The notes below the pieces were generated by a model. It had not been told where the DNA came from. It ran no database searches and saw only the letters and a list, made by a program, of their open reading frames with translations. The position numbers and the translations under genes were made by a program. Shown piece after piece: positions 1 to 6,382 of a DNA stretch of 9,192 nt. This DNA comes from Bacteroidales bacterium UBA2287. GTDB taxonomy: Bacteria; Bacteroidota; Bacteroidia; Bacteroidales; Tenuifilaceae. The stretch is taken from the NCBI GenBank assembly GCA_002345675.1, contig DDWL01000067.1:5240-14431 (forward strand), given 5' to 3'. Positions within the stretch are counted from its first letter, which is position 1, and each line of letters opens with the position of its first letter.

Positions 1-1
1 C

Positions 2-1351
2 GAAGGTGCCATTGACCCAATTCTTTTTAACGATGTTTCGGCATTAAACAAATTGCTAATACGAACCAAGTCGATAAACCCCGACCTTGAATACATTTTT
101 TTGGTTTCACCAAACAACGAAGTAATTGCACACACCTTCGAAACGGCTACTCCAAGCAATCTAATAAATGCTAACGTACTACCCGATACCGTTTTAAAAA
201 ACACCGTTTTAATACACGACACGTCGAAAAAGAACAGAATAATTAGGGATATGGCTATCCCAATTTTCGACAAAAGGCTTGGCATTGTTCGCATTGGGCT
301 AAAGGAAGATGCCTTTTCGGAGGAAATTTCGAATACAACTCGGTTGTTTTTACAAATGGTATTTGTTTTACTAATACTCGGAATTTTGGCGTCGCTTGCC
401 CTATCGTACATTATTTCAAGCCCATTAAGAGCAATAAGCAAACAGGCATCGCAGGTTAACTTCGATTCGCTTAGCGAACAAACCGACAATTTCGACTCGC
501 TCGAAACATCGAGAATGAATAAGTGGAAAAATATCTTCAACTTTTCCGATGAAATTGACATTCTCAACAGCACATTTATTCAAATGCTCCTGCGACTGAA
601 AGGGGCTTACAGCGAGCTAAAATCGACTCAGGATTCGCTTTCGCAAACCGAAAAAATGGTATCGGTAGGTACTTTGGCAGCAGGTTTGGCTCACGAAATA
701 AACAATCCTATTGCTGGCATTCGCAATTGTCTTCGACGAATTTCGGATAAGCCCGAAAATATTAAGCAAAATGCCGAGTACCTCGAAATGATGAACGAAG
801 CTATAGGTAAAATTGAATCGGTTGTGCAGGGAATGCTAAGCTTTTCGCGTAAGCAGGAACTTACCTTTAGTCGAATTGACATTATTAAAAGCATTGAAAA
901 CACGATTGGGCTTACAAACTATCAGCTCGAATTAGCAGGGATTACATTAAAAAGACATTACCAAGTTCAAAGTTTAATTGCCTTAGCAAGTCCAAACCAT
1001 CTCGAACAGGTATTCGTAAACATATTACTAAACAGCATCGACGCCATTGCCGAAAAAAAACAGCATCAATCCGAACTGCGTGGCGAAATTACCATTACAG
1101 TGAAACAAAGTGAAGGATTTATTAAAATTCAATTTTCGGACAATGGCACAGGAATGCCTGAGGATAAGGTAGCATCACTTTTCGACCCATTTTTCACACT
1201 TAAAAAAATACGGCAAGGAACTGGTTTAGGCATGGCTGTTAGCTACAACATTATTTCGAGCCATTTAGGTCAAATAACTGGGAAAAATAAGGAAGATGGA
1301 GGATTTTGCATTACCATTACCCTACCCGAATTACAGAATTTAAAAAAATAA
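2..1351 (+). CDS. Sensor histidine kinase, 5'-truncated by window edge
   Basis: Membrane-bound two-component sensor kinase that should autophosphorylate on His and pass the phosphate to the regulator encoded 6 nt downstream. The frame is open to the left edge, so the true start lies outside the window; the TTG at 53 is only an internal codon. Counting visible codons from nt 2: the end of an extracytoplasmic sensor domain (about 1-112, Cache-like, with the pattern 'YIFLVSPNNEVIAHT' and a later 'GIVRIGL'), one transmembrane helix (about 114-138), a HAMP linker (about 136-202), a short coiled segment, a HisKA domain with phospho-acceptor H231 in GLAHEINNP (codon at 692-694), then the HATPase domain with N box NILLNSIDAI (340-349), G1 DNGTGMP (380-386), F box FDPFF (394-398) and G2 GTGLG (406-410). 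All catalytic boxes look intact. It resembles AtoS/ZraS-type kinases that partner NtrC-family regulators. The ligand cannot be told from sequence. The Cache assignment is an inference from a partial domain. Confidence 0.93.
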   Translation, partial: EGAIDPILFNDVSALNKLLIRTKSINPDLEYIFLVSPNNEVIAHTFETATPSNLINANVLPDTVLKNTVLIHDTSKKNRIIRDMAIPIFDKRLGIVRIGLKEDAFSEEISNTTRLFLQMVFVLLILGILASLALSYIISSPLRAISKQASQVNFDSLSEQTDNFDSLETSRMNKWKNIFNFSDEIDILNSTFIQMLLRLKGAYSELKSTQDSLSQTEKMVSVGTLAAGLAHEINNPIAGIRNCLRRISDKPENIKQNAEYLEMMNEAIGKIESVVQGMLSFSRKQELTFSRIDIIKSIENTIGLTNYQLELAGITLKRHYQVQSLIALASPNHLEQVFVNILLNSIDAIAEKKQHQSELRGEITITVKQSEGFIKIQFSDNGTGMPEDKVASLFDPFFTLKKIRQGTGLGMAVSYNIISSHLGQITGKNKEDGGFCITITLPELQNLKK

Positions 1352-1357
1352 GGCGAT

Positions 1358-2719
1358 ATGCTAAAAATATTTATAGTTGACGACGAGCGAATAGTTAGGG
1401 TTACCACTGCCGACGACCTTCGCGATGCAGGGCACAATGTTATGGAGTTTTCATCGGCTCAGGCAGCCCTTCAGCACCTGAGCGAAACCGATTCGGAAGT
1501 TGACATAATACTTACCGACCTAAAAATGCCCAACATGGATGGGCTTGAGTTTTTAGCGCGAGTTAAAAAAATTAACCCCGACATTGTTGTACTGCTAATG
1601 ACAGCCCATGCCACTGTGCAAACAGCTGTTGAAGCAATGAAACTTGGGGCATACGACTACATATCGAAGCCTTTTAACATAGAAGAACTTCTCCTTACCA
1701 TTGAGCGAATAAAAGAAGTTCGAGAGGTTAAAGCCGAAAACAAGCAGCTACGATTTCAGGTGCGAAAGCAGTTCGACTTGTCGTCGTTTATAGGGCAAAG
1801 CGATGCAACCAACAAGGTTTTTGACCTTGTTAAAATTATTGCCGAAAAAAACACAACCGTTCTTATTGTTGGCGAAACGGGAACAGGTAAAGAGCTACTA
1901 ACCAACATAATTCACTTTAATAGCGGGCGAAGTCATAAGCCACTCATAAAAGTAAGCTGCGCCATACTGTCGCGCGAAATATTCGAGAGCGAGCTCTTTG
2001 GCCACGAAAAGGGCGCCTTTACGGGAGCCGAAAAAACTAAAATTGGCAGGTTCGAAATGGCAAATTCTGGCACCCTTTACCTCGACGATATTGACGATAT
2101 ACCGTACGACCTTCAGGTTAAACTACTAAGGGCTCTCGAAGAGAGCGAAATTGAACGAGTTGGCGGTAGCGAAACCATTAAAATTGATGTTAGGGTTATT
2201 GCATCGACCAAAAAGGATTTGAAGCAAATGGTTGCCGAAGGCAAGTTTCGCGAGGACTTGTTTTACAGGCTAAATATTTTCCCTATAAGTTTGCCACCAC
2301 TACGCGAGCGCCCTGGCGACATTACAGTACTGGCTAAATACTTTGCATCGGAATTTGCTGGGGGAACAAAAATAACCATCGACTCCGAGGTAATTGAAAT
2401 ACTAAAGCAGTACCCATTCCACGGAAATGTTAGGGAAATTAAAAACCTTATGGAGCGGCTTGTGCTCCTTTCTAAAAATGGGGTAATCGACAAAACCACC
2501 ATTCCCATTGATGTTCGCTTTCCTGGAAAGCTACACACCTGTTTTTATTTTGAAAATAAACCCCTCGATGAAATACTTAAAGAGGTTGAAACCAATGCCA
2601 TTAGGGACGCACTAATGCGTTCGGGCGGAAATAAAGCCAAGGCGGCTCAAATTCTGCAAGTGCCAGCCTCAACATTAAAGTCGCGAATTGAAAAATTAGG
2701 TCTCGACATTCCTTTGTAG
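1358..2719 (+). CDS. Sigma-54-dependent NtrC-family response regulator
   Basis: DNA-binding activator of sigma-54 promoters, the likely partner of the kinase just upstream (6-nt gap, start ATG after GGCGAT). At 453 aa it is the normal length for the AtoC/ZraR class. Receiver domain, residues 1-120: acidic pair D8-D9, phospho-acceptor D54 (ILTDLKMPNMDG), T82 and K104. AAA+ domain, about 144-370: Walker A GETGTGKE (172-179), sigma-54 contact loop GAFTGA (219-224) intact, arginine-rich FREDLFYRLN and LPPLRERPGD segments intact, GNVRE (356-360). Fis-type helix-turn-helix at the C-terminus, about 405-447 (GGNKAKAAQIL...STLKSRIEKLG). Two positions differ from the family norm: Walker B reads YLDDID, where LDEI is usual (E to D at 244), and the sensor I segment reads ASTK, where AATN is usual (N to K at 285). 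Motor activity may therefore be tuned or weakened, which is an inference. Target promoters are not identified in this window. Confidence 0.95.
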   Translation: MLKIFIVDDERIVRVTTADDLRDAGHNVMEFSSAQAALQHLSETDSEVDIILTDLKMPNMDGLEFLARVKKINPDIVVLLMTAHATVQTAVEAMKLGAYDYISKPFNIEELLLTIERIKEVREVKAENKQLRFQVRKQFDLSSFIGQSDATNKVFDLVKIIAEKNTTVLIVGETGTGKELLTNIIHFNSGRSHKPLIKVSCAILSREIFESELFGHEKGAFTGAEKTKIGRFEMANSGTLYLDDIDDIPYDLQVKLLRALEESEIERVGGSETIKIDVRVIASTKKDLKQMVAEGKFREDLFYRLNIFPISLPPLRERPGDITVLAKYFASEFAGGTKITIDSEVIEILKQYPFHGNVREIKNLMERLVLLSKNGVIDKTTIPIDVRFPGKLHTCFYFENKPLDEILKEVETNAIRDALMRSGGNKAKAAQILQVPASTLKSRIEKLGLDIPL

Positions 2720-2762
2720 CGACGATTATTCGTCGAAAATCGACGACTTTTCGTCGATTTTC
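2720..2762. promoter_or_regulatory. Two phased dyads in an imperfect 21-bp tandem repeat
   Basis: Immediately after the regulator's stop codon, four arms alternate: CGACGA (2720-2725), TCGTCGA (2730-2736), TCGACGA (2740-2746) and TCGTCGA (2751-2757). They form one dyad at 2720-2735 (6-bp arms, 4-nt spacer) and a longer one at 2735-2762 (12-bp perfect arms, spacer CTTT). The dyad centres are 21 bp apart, about two helical turns. Read as direct repeats, 2720-2740 and 2741-2761 match at 16 of 21 positions. This could be a pair of dimer-binding sites for a Fis-type HTH regulator, or two RNA hairpins in the 3' UTR with an alternative middle hairpin (2730-2746). No T-run follows the second dyad, so it is not a textbook terminator. 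Confidence 0.6.
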
Positions 2763-2774
2763 ACCCTCTTCTAA

Positions 2775-2796
2775 ACATGTAAAACACATGTAAAAC
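2775..2796. repeat. Perfect 11-bp tandem direct repeat (ACATGTAAAAC x2)
   Basis: ACATGTAAAAC occurs at 2775-2785 and again, directly abutting, at 2786-2796. Each copy contains the 6-bp palindrome ACATGT, and the period is about one helical turn. It lies between the dyads after the response-regulator gene and the terminator. It could be a protein-binding site or a chance low-complexity repeat; nothing else supports a function. Confidence 0.5.
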
Positions 2797-2808
2797 ATCT
2801 ATTTAAAC

Positions 2809-2825
2809 ACTGTATATCATACAGT
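2809..2825. promoter_or_regulatory. 17-bp dyad, operator-like
   Basis: ACTGTAT-ATC-ATACAGT is a perfect 7-bp inverted repeat with a 3-nt spacer, ending 9 nt before the terminator stem. A spacer this short favours a DNA operator over an RNA hairpin. No regulator can be assigned. Confidence 0.4.
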
Positions 2826-2834
2826 TAACCATAA

Positions 2835-2876
2835 AAGCGAGCCATTTGTTTGAACAAATGGCTCGCTTGTTGTTTT
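2835..2876 (+). terminator. Strong intrinsic terminator after the two-component pair
   Basis: A perfect 16-bp inverted repeat has arms at 2835-2850 (AAGCGAGCCATTTGTT) and 2853-2868, separated by only two bases, so the tip of the stem will open into a loop. The tail TGTTTT follows. It should end transcription of the kinase-regulator operon and insulate the yceI gene that starts at 2954. Confidence 0.88.
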
Positions 2877-2953
2877 ATATAGACAGATTCTAAATAAAAA
2901 CTTGGAATCAAACTTTTAAAAAACAGAATTATAAACTACAAACAAACATAAAA

Positions 2954-3556
2954 ATGAAACAGATAATTAACAAATGGTTACTAATTGTCCTTGTTGCCGT
3001 TGCACCATTTACACTGCAAGCGCAATCAACTTTCGAAATTGCCTCACACAGCATGACCGTTGCAGGAACTTCGAACCTACACGACTGGACTGCTGAAGTT
3101 GAAAAGGTAAACGGTTCGTTTAAAGTAAAAATGGACAATGGAAAACTCGTTGACATTCAAGACCTCAACGTAGTTGCTGATGCACAATCGTTTAAAAGTT
3201 CGAAGGGAAGCATTATGAACTCAAAAATAAACGATGCACTAAATTCAAAAAAACATCCTCGCATTACTTATAAAATGACGAAGGTTGAAAAGATTACCGA
3301 AACTGCGGGCACATTTCGTGTAAACACATCTGGGGTAATGAGCATTGCAGGAGTAAACCAAAATGTTACCCTCGAAGCTGTTGGCAAAATTTTACCTAAT
3401 GGCAGCATTGAATTTTCGGGAAACAAAAAAGTTAAAATGACCGATTATAAAGTGGAGCCTCCAACAGCAATGTTTGGAGCAATGACAACTGGCGATGAGG
3501 TTACTTTAACGTTTAAAGTAATACTACAAACAAAACAGTTAACAAGTAATAACTAA
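2954..3556 (+). CDS. YceI-family secreted protein (first copy)
   Basis: A periplasmic, lipocalin-like beta-barrel protein; characterised YceI members bind polyisoprenoid or other amphiphilic chains in the barrel. The precursor is 200 aa. Residues 1-23 form a classical signal peptide (K-rich start, hydrophobic core, cleavage predicted at LQA/QS). The mature part opens with the family's early strand and the loop GTSNLHDW (38-45), has the mid-domain KKHPRITYKM (about 99-108) and ends with PPTAMFGAMTTGDEVTLTF (from 169), where the PxAxFG motif is typical of YceI. ATG 2954 was chosen because it gives the intact signal peptide; the upstream bases are A-rich with no clear Shine-Dalgarno, as is common in this phylum. 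It lies 18 nt upstream of the barrel gene and is probably cotranscribed with it. I see no clear TAnnTTTG promoter between the terminator and this start. The family call is firm; the ligand is unknown. Confidence 0.9.
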   Translation: MKQIINKWLLIVLVAVAPFTLQAQSTFEIASHSMTVAGTSNLHDWTAEVEKVNGSFKVKMDNGKLVDIQDLNVVADAQSFKSSKGSIMNSKINDALNSKKHPRITYKMTKVEKITETAGTFRVNTSGVMSIAGVNQNVTLEAVGKILPNGSIEFSGNKKVKMTDYKVEPPTAMFGAMTTGDEVTLTFKVILQTKQLTSNN

Positions 3557-3574
3557 TCCTAAACAAAAACAAGT

Positions 3575-4897
3575 ATGAAAATGATTGCAAAACAGTTGAC
3601 AGTAGCTATAGCACTGGCAATATTTACACTCCCTGCCTTTTCGCAAAAGGAAAAAATTCAGTTTTATCGTCCTGCCGATCAAAAAGGGATAAATGCTTTT
3701 GAAACCGCCAAGACTGACACTGTTGAATTCAACGGGCTTAAAGTAAAGGTTGGAGGAAACTTTACCCAGCAATTTCAGTCGCTTAAGCATAGTAACACCT
3801 CAACTCCTGAAGTTAAGCTATACCCATTAACCACGGGGTTTAACCTTGCTACAGCTAACCTAAACTTCGACATTCAACTTGAGGATGGAATTCGTGTTTC
3901 GTTGGAGAACTACATGTCGTCGCGCCACCATTCAGAGTTTTGGGTTAAGGGAGGCTACATTCAAGTTGACAAACTCCCAATGTTTGGAAACCCTGAATGG
4001 TTTACCAAGTACCTAACCGTAAAAATTGGTCATTTTATGCCTAACTATGGCGACCAGCACTTCCGTAGAAGCGATAACGGCAACACCATAATGAACGCAT
4101 TTGTAGGCAACTACATTATGGATGCATTTACTACCGAAATTGGGGGTGAGGTTTATGTCCGTCCAATAAACAATGTTTTTGTAATGCTTGGTATGAATGC
4201 TGGTATAATTAACGGCGATGTTAAAGAAGCATACTACCCAACAGGTAATCCACAAGCCGGAGAAGTTTTAAAGAAAAGTCCTTCAATTTACGCCAAAGCT
4301 GGTTACGACTCACAAATAAGCGACGACTTAAGGGTACGCCTAACTGGAAGTATTTACACAAATGCAGGAACAACACGCAATACACTTTACGCTGGCGATA
4401 GAACTGGTTCGCGTTACTACATGGTTGTTGAAGCCGAAAACGCTACAACTGCGGCAAACTTCACATCGGGACAAATTAACCCTGCTTTTCAGCATAAGGT
4501 AACTGCCATTTCTATTAACCCATTTGTTAAGTTTCAGGGGCTCGAAGTTTTTGGAACCTACGAAATGGCAAGCGGTATAAAACAACTACCTGCAGGCCCT
4601 ACCCCCGATTCGCGAAGCTTTAACCAGCTTGCTGGCGAAGTTGTGTATCGCTTCTTCCCAAGAGAACAAGTTTTTGTGGGAGCCCGATACAATAAGGTTA
4701 GCGGAACGCTTGATGCAGCAACTCCTTACGATATTTCAATTGATCGGATTCAAATTGCGGCAGGATGGTTTGCAACCAAAAACATGCTTTTAAAACTTGA
4801 GTATGTAACCCAAAACTACAAAGATTTTGCTGCAACCGACATTCGTAATGGTGCCAAATTCAGCGGAATTATGCTCGAGGCAGCCATTGGTTTCTAA
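3575..4897 (+). CDS. Outer-membrane beta-barrel (porin-like) protein
   Basis: Predicted outer-membrane barrel of 440 aa. A signal peptide covers residues 1-23 (cleavage at AFS/QKEK). The mature chain is rich in alternating hydrophobic/polar strands, Gly, Asn and aromatic residues (for example LKVKVGGNF, RVSLENYM, FVMLGMNAG, SIYAKAGYD, VFVGARYN, IQIAAGWF), and it ends in ...LEAAIGF, a terminal Phe as expected of BamA-assembled barrels. A distinctive segment, KIGHFMPNYGDQHFRRSDNG (150-169), resembles the conserved 'KIGqfkpPfG' region of phosphate-selective porin O/P-like proteins; that link is inference. It may carry a small solute or act with the YceI proteins on either side, since it sits 18 nt after one and before the other. 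ATG 3575 gives the best signal peptide; an in-frame ATG at 3581 is possible. No function can be assigned beyond 'barrel'. Confidence 0.8.
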   Translation: MKMIAKQLTVAIALAIFTLPAFSQKEKIQFYRPADQKGINAFETAKTDTVEFNGLKVKVGGNFTQQFQSLKHSNTSTPEVKLYPLTTGFNLATANLNFDIQLEDGIRVSLENYMSSRHHSEFWVKGGYIQVDKLPMFGNPEWFTKYLTVKIGHFMPNYGDQHFRRSDNGNTIMNAFVGNYIMDAFTTEIGGEVYVRPINNVFVMLGMNAGIINGDVKEAYYPTGNPQAGEVLKKSPSIYAKAGYDSQISDDLRVRLTGSIYTNAGTTRNTLYAGDRTGSRYYMVVEAENATTAANFTSGQINPAFQHKVTAISINPFVKFQGLEVFGTYEMASGIKQLPAGPTPDSRSFNQLAGEVVYRFFPREQVFVGARYNKVSGTLDAATPYDISIDRIQIAAGWFATKNMLLKLEYVTQNYKDFAATDIRNGAKFSGIMLEAAIGF

Positions 4898-4909
4898 AAA
4901 AGTATAACT

Positions 4910-4948
4910 AATGAGTGCCCATTGCAAAATGCTTGGGCACTCATTTTA
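4910..4948 (+). terminator. Intrinsic terminator after the barrel gene
   Basis: Perfect 12-bp stem AATGAGTGCCCA (4910-4921) / TGGGCACTCATT (4934-4945) with a 12-nt loop and a short TTTT run. It begins 12 nt after the barrel's stop codon and ends about 40 nt before the second yceI start. The following gene must therefore rely on read-through or an unseen promoter; partial termination would lower its expression relative to the upstream pair. Confidence 0.8.
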
Positions 4949-4985
4949 AAATTCAAAAACTGCACAAACAAAAAAATGCACTAAA

Positions 4986-5627
4986 ATGCTAAACGGGCTG
5001 TTACTCTTTATTCTTTTCGGCTTCGAGTCTGCACCAACAGGCAGGTTGCTTTCCTATTCGATTAAAGACAACAGCACAATTACCCTTTCGGGTTCGAGTA
5101 ATGTAAACAGCTTCGAGTGCACCATAAACAGTAACCTAACAAACGGTTACCTATCGGTTAATGCCGATAAGGAAAACGGCGCAGTAAATTTTCATAATGC
5201 TTTACTAAAAATTAATGTAAGCTCGTTCGACTGTAAGAACCCCATAATGAGTCGCGACCTTCAAAAAACGCTTCGTGCCGATAAATATCCATTAATTGAA
5301 GCCGAACTTATTACAGCAACACCCTTTCTGGTAAATTCGAAGCCAAATGCCTCACGAGGAAAAATTAAAACAAGTGTAGCCATTACCATTAGTGGGAAAT
5401 GTCGAATTATTGACCTCGTAGTGGAATGGCAAATGATTAGCGCCACCGAGTACCGATTTGTTGGATCGAAGCAGCTGCTTATGTCCGATTTCGACATTGC
5501 TGCACCATCGGCTGCATTTGGGCTTATTAAGGTTAACAACGACATTGTTATAAATTTCGATTTTACCATTCAAACTTCACCTTCCGAGAAATCGTACCAG
5601 TCCCTATCCGAACTGCTGAGTAAATAG
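4986..5627 (+). CDS. YceI-family protein (second, diverged copy)
   Basis: A second lipocalin-like YceI-family protein of 213 aa. Family signs: a strand-loop segment GSSNVNSFEC (36-45), equivalent to GTSNLHDW in the first copy; ADKYPLIEAEL (98-108), equivalent to KKHPRITYKM; and PSAAFGLIKVNNDIVINFDF (174-193), equivalent to the PxAxFG C-terminal motif. The two copies are clearly distant paralogs rather than a recent duplication. The N-terminus MLNGLLLFILFGFES is hydrophobic but lacks the usual Lys/Arg, so secretion is likely but the signal peptide is atypical. The frame is open upstream to about 4950 (it would add several Lys) but contains no start codon there, so ATG 4986 is kept. A C-terminal extension (SPSEKSYQSLSELLSK) follows the domain. 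It carries Cys at 45, 83 and 139, the first within the ligand-pocket loop. No promoter is evident in the 38 nt after the terminator. Confidence 0.85.
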   Translation: MLNGLLLFILFGFESAPTGRLLSYSIKDNSTITLSGSSNVNSFECTINSNLTNGYLSVNADKENGAVNFHNALLKINVSSFDCKNPIMSRDLQKTLRADKYPLIEAELITATPFLVNSKPNASRGKIKTSVAITISGKCRIIDLVVEWQMISATEYRFVGSKQLLMSDFDIAAPSAAFGLIKVNNDIVINFDFTIQTSPSEKSYQSLSELLSK

Positions 5628-5788
5628 GATCCAATTTAGGCATCTCGTATTACAACATCCTTTCATTTAAAAAAAACTGGTTTAGCCATTGCCTTAAACC
5701 CGCTTAGGTTTATATTAGCGCTATATTTTACAGTACCAATTTTGGTGTAGAAACTTCACCAGTATACTCGCAAACTAAAATTATAGCT

Positions 5789-6301
5789 ATGAAAAATTTA
5801 AGCACAAGCAATTTTGCAGCCCTTTTAGTTGTTTCATTTTTAGGACTTTATGGATGCAACTATAATAAGGAAAATAGCAACAAACCAACCATAAACATTG
5901 GGGCAAAAGCAATTACCATTGCCGACACCATAACTTACGATGTACTTTTACGACCACTCGATTCGACCGATATTTGGGAGGCAGAACACCTTAAGTACCT
6001 TAACCAGAAAGAATTTTTAAACTACGTTTTCAATGGGCTTTACTCAGGCAAATTTTTGGCTTACGAGTTTATGAGCACCAAGCAGTTTAACAAAAGCGAA
6101 ATAGAGTCCATTGAAAAAGCCGAAGGCTACTCGCGCGATAAAATTAGCAAAGTACAGTTTAAGGAACTTTGGTTTGTCGACTCGCTTGGCATGCTACAAA
6201 AGCATATTTACAGCTATACATTAGGGATTGAAGCATACAGCAATCAGAATACCTTTTTAGGCCACAAGGCGCTTTTTGAAGTAAAGGTGGAAAAGGACTA
6301 A
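5789..6301 (+). CDS. Unrecognised lipoprotein, possibly GldN-like
   Basis: Predicted lipoprotein of 170 aa. The signal peptide's hydrophobic stretch AALLVVSFLGLYGC ends in a lipobox with Cys23 as the lipidated residue, followed by a polar Asn/Lys linker (24-35). The mature domain starts near 38 and shows segments TITYDVLLRPLD (47-58), LNQKEFLNYVFNGLYSGKFLAYE (71-93), GYSRDKISKVQFKELWFVD (113-131) and YTLGIEAY...LGHKALFEVKV to the end. The order 'short helix, WFxD segment, LGxExY, G-x-K-x-x-F-x-V' faintly recalls GldN/PorN-type gliding and type IX secretion proteins; this is from memory and unproven. It stands alone: 161 nt separate it from yceI copy 2, and it converges on the aspartokinase gene. 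A weak promoter-like pair may lie at about 5681-5712 (TTTA...TAGGTTTA). Lipoprotein status is fairly sure; function is unknown. Confidence 0.75.
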   Translation: MKNLSTSNFAALLVVSFLGLYGCNYNKENSNKPTINIGAKAITIADTITYDVLLRPLDSTDIWEAEHLKYLNQKEFLNYVFNGLYSGKFLAYEFMSTKQFNKSEIESIEKAEGYSRDKISKVQFKELWFVDSLGMLQKHIYSYTLGIEAYSNQNTFLGHKALFEVKVEKD

Positions 6302-6351
6302 CGGTTGTCAGTTAGAGGTTGTCGGTTGTCTGTTATCAGTTATCGGCTTGT
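6302..6351. repeat. Degenerate heptanucleotide repeat tract
   Basis: Directly after the lipoprotein stop codon, six units of exactly 7 nt follow each other: CGGTTGT, CAGTTAG, AGGTTGT, CGGTTGT, CTGTTAT, CAGTTAT (6302-6343), then an 8-nt variant CGGCTTGT (6344-6351). The consensus is roughly CNGTTRT. It fills most of the 81-nt gap between two convergent genes. No hairpin terminator is seen in this gap. The same 7-nt period and a similar unit recur at the right edge of the window. Confidence 0.75.
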
Positions 6352-6382
6352 CAAAAATCTGTGGTTATCCGTTAAATCAGCT

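Noticed and set aside
53..55. TTG as the start of the histidine kinase gene
   Set aside because: The frame is open upstream to the window edge and the sensor domain is already under way, so the real start is outside.
2902..2918. Possible sigma-54 promoter before the first yceI (TTGG-N10-TT)
   Set aside because: It has a -24-like TTGG at the right distance, but TT replaces the nearly invariant GC at -12, so I do not call it.
5679..5712. GGTTTA/TAAACC/GGTTTA arms after the second yceI, a possible terminator or switch
   Set aside because: Stems are only 6 bp, there is no T-run after them, and AT-rich sequence produces such arms easily.
5736..5767. ACCAA-TT-TTGGT and GGTG...CACC short dyads before the lipoprotein gene
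   Set aside because: Arms of 4-5 bp in AT-rich sequence are not significant.
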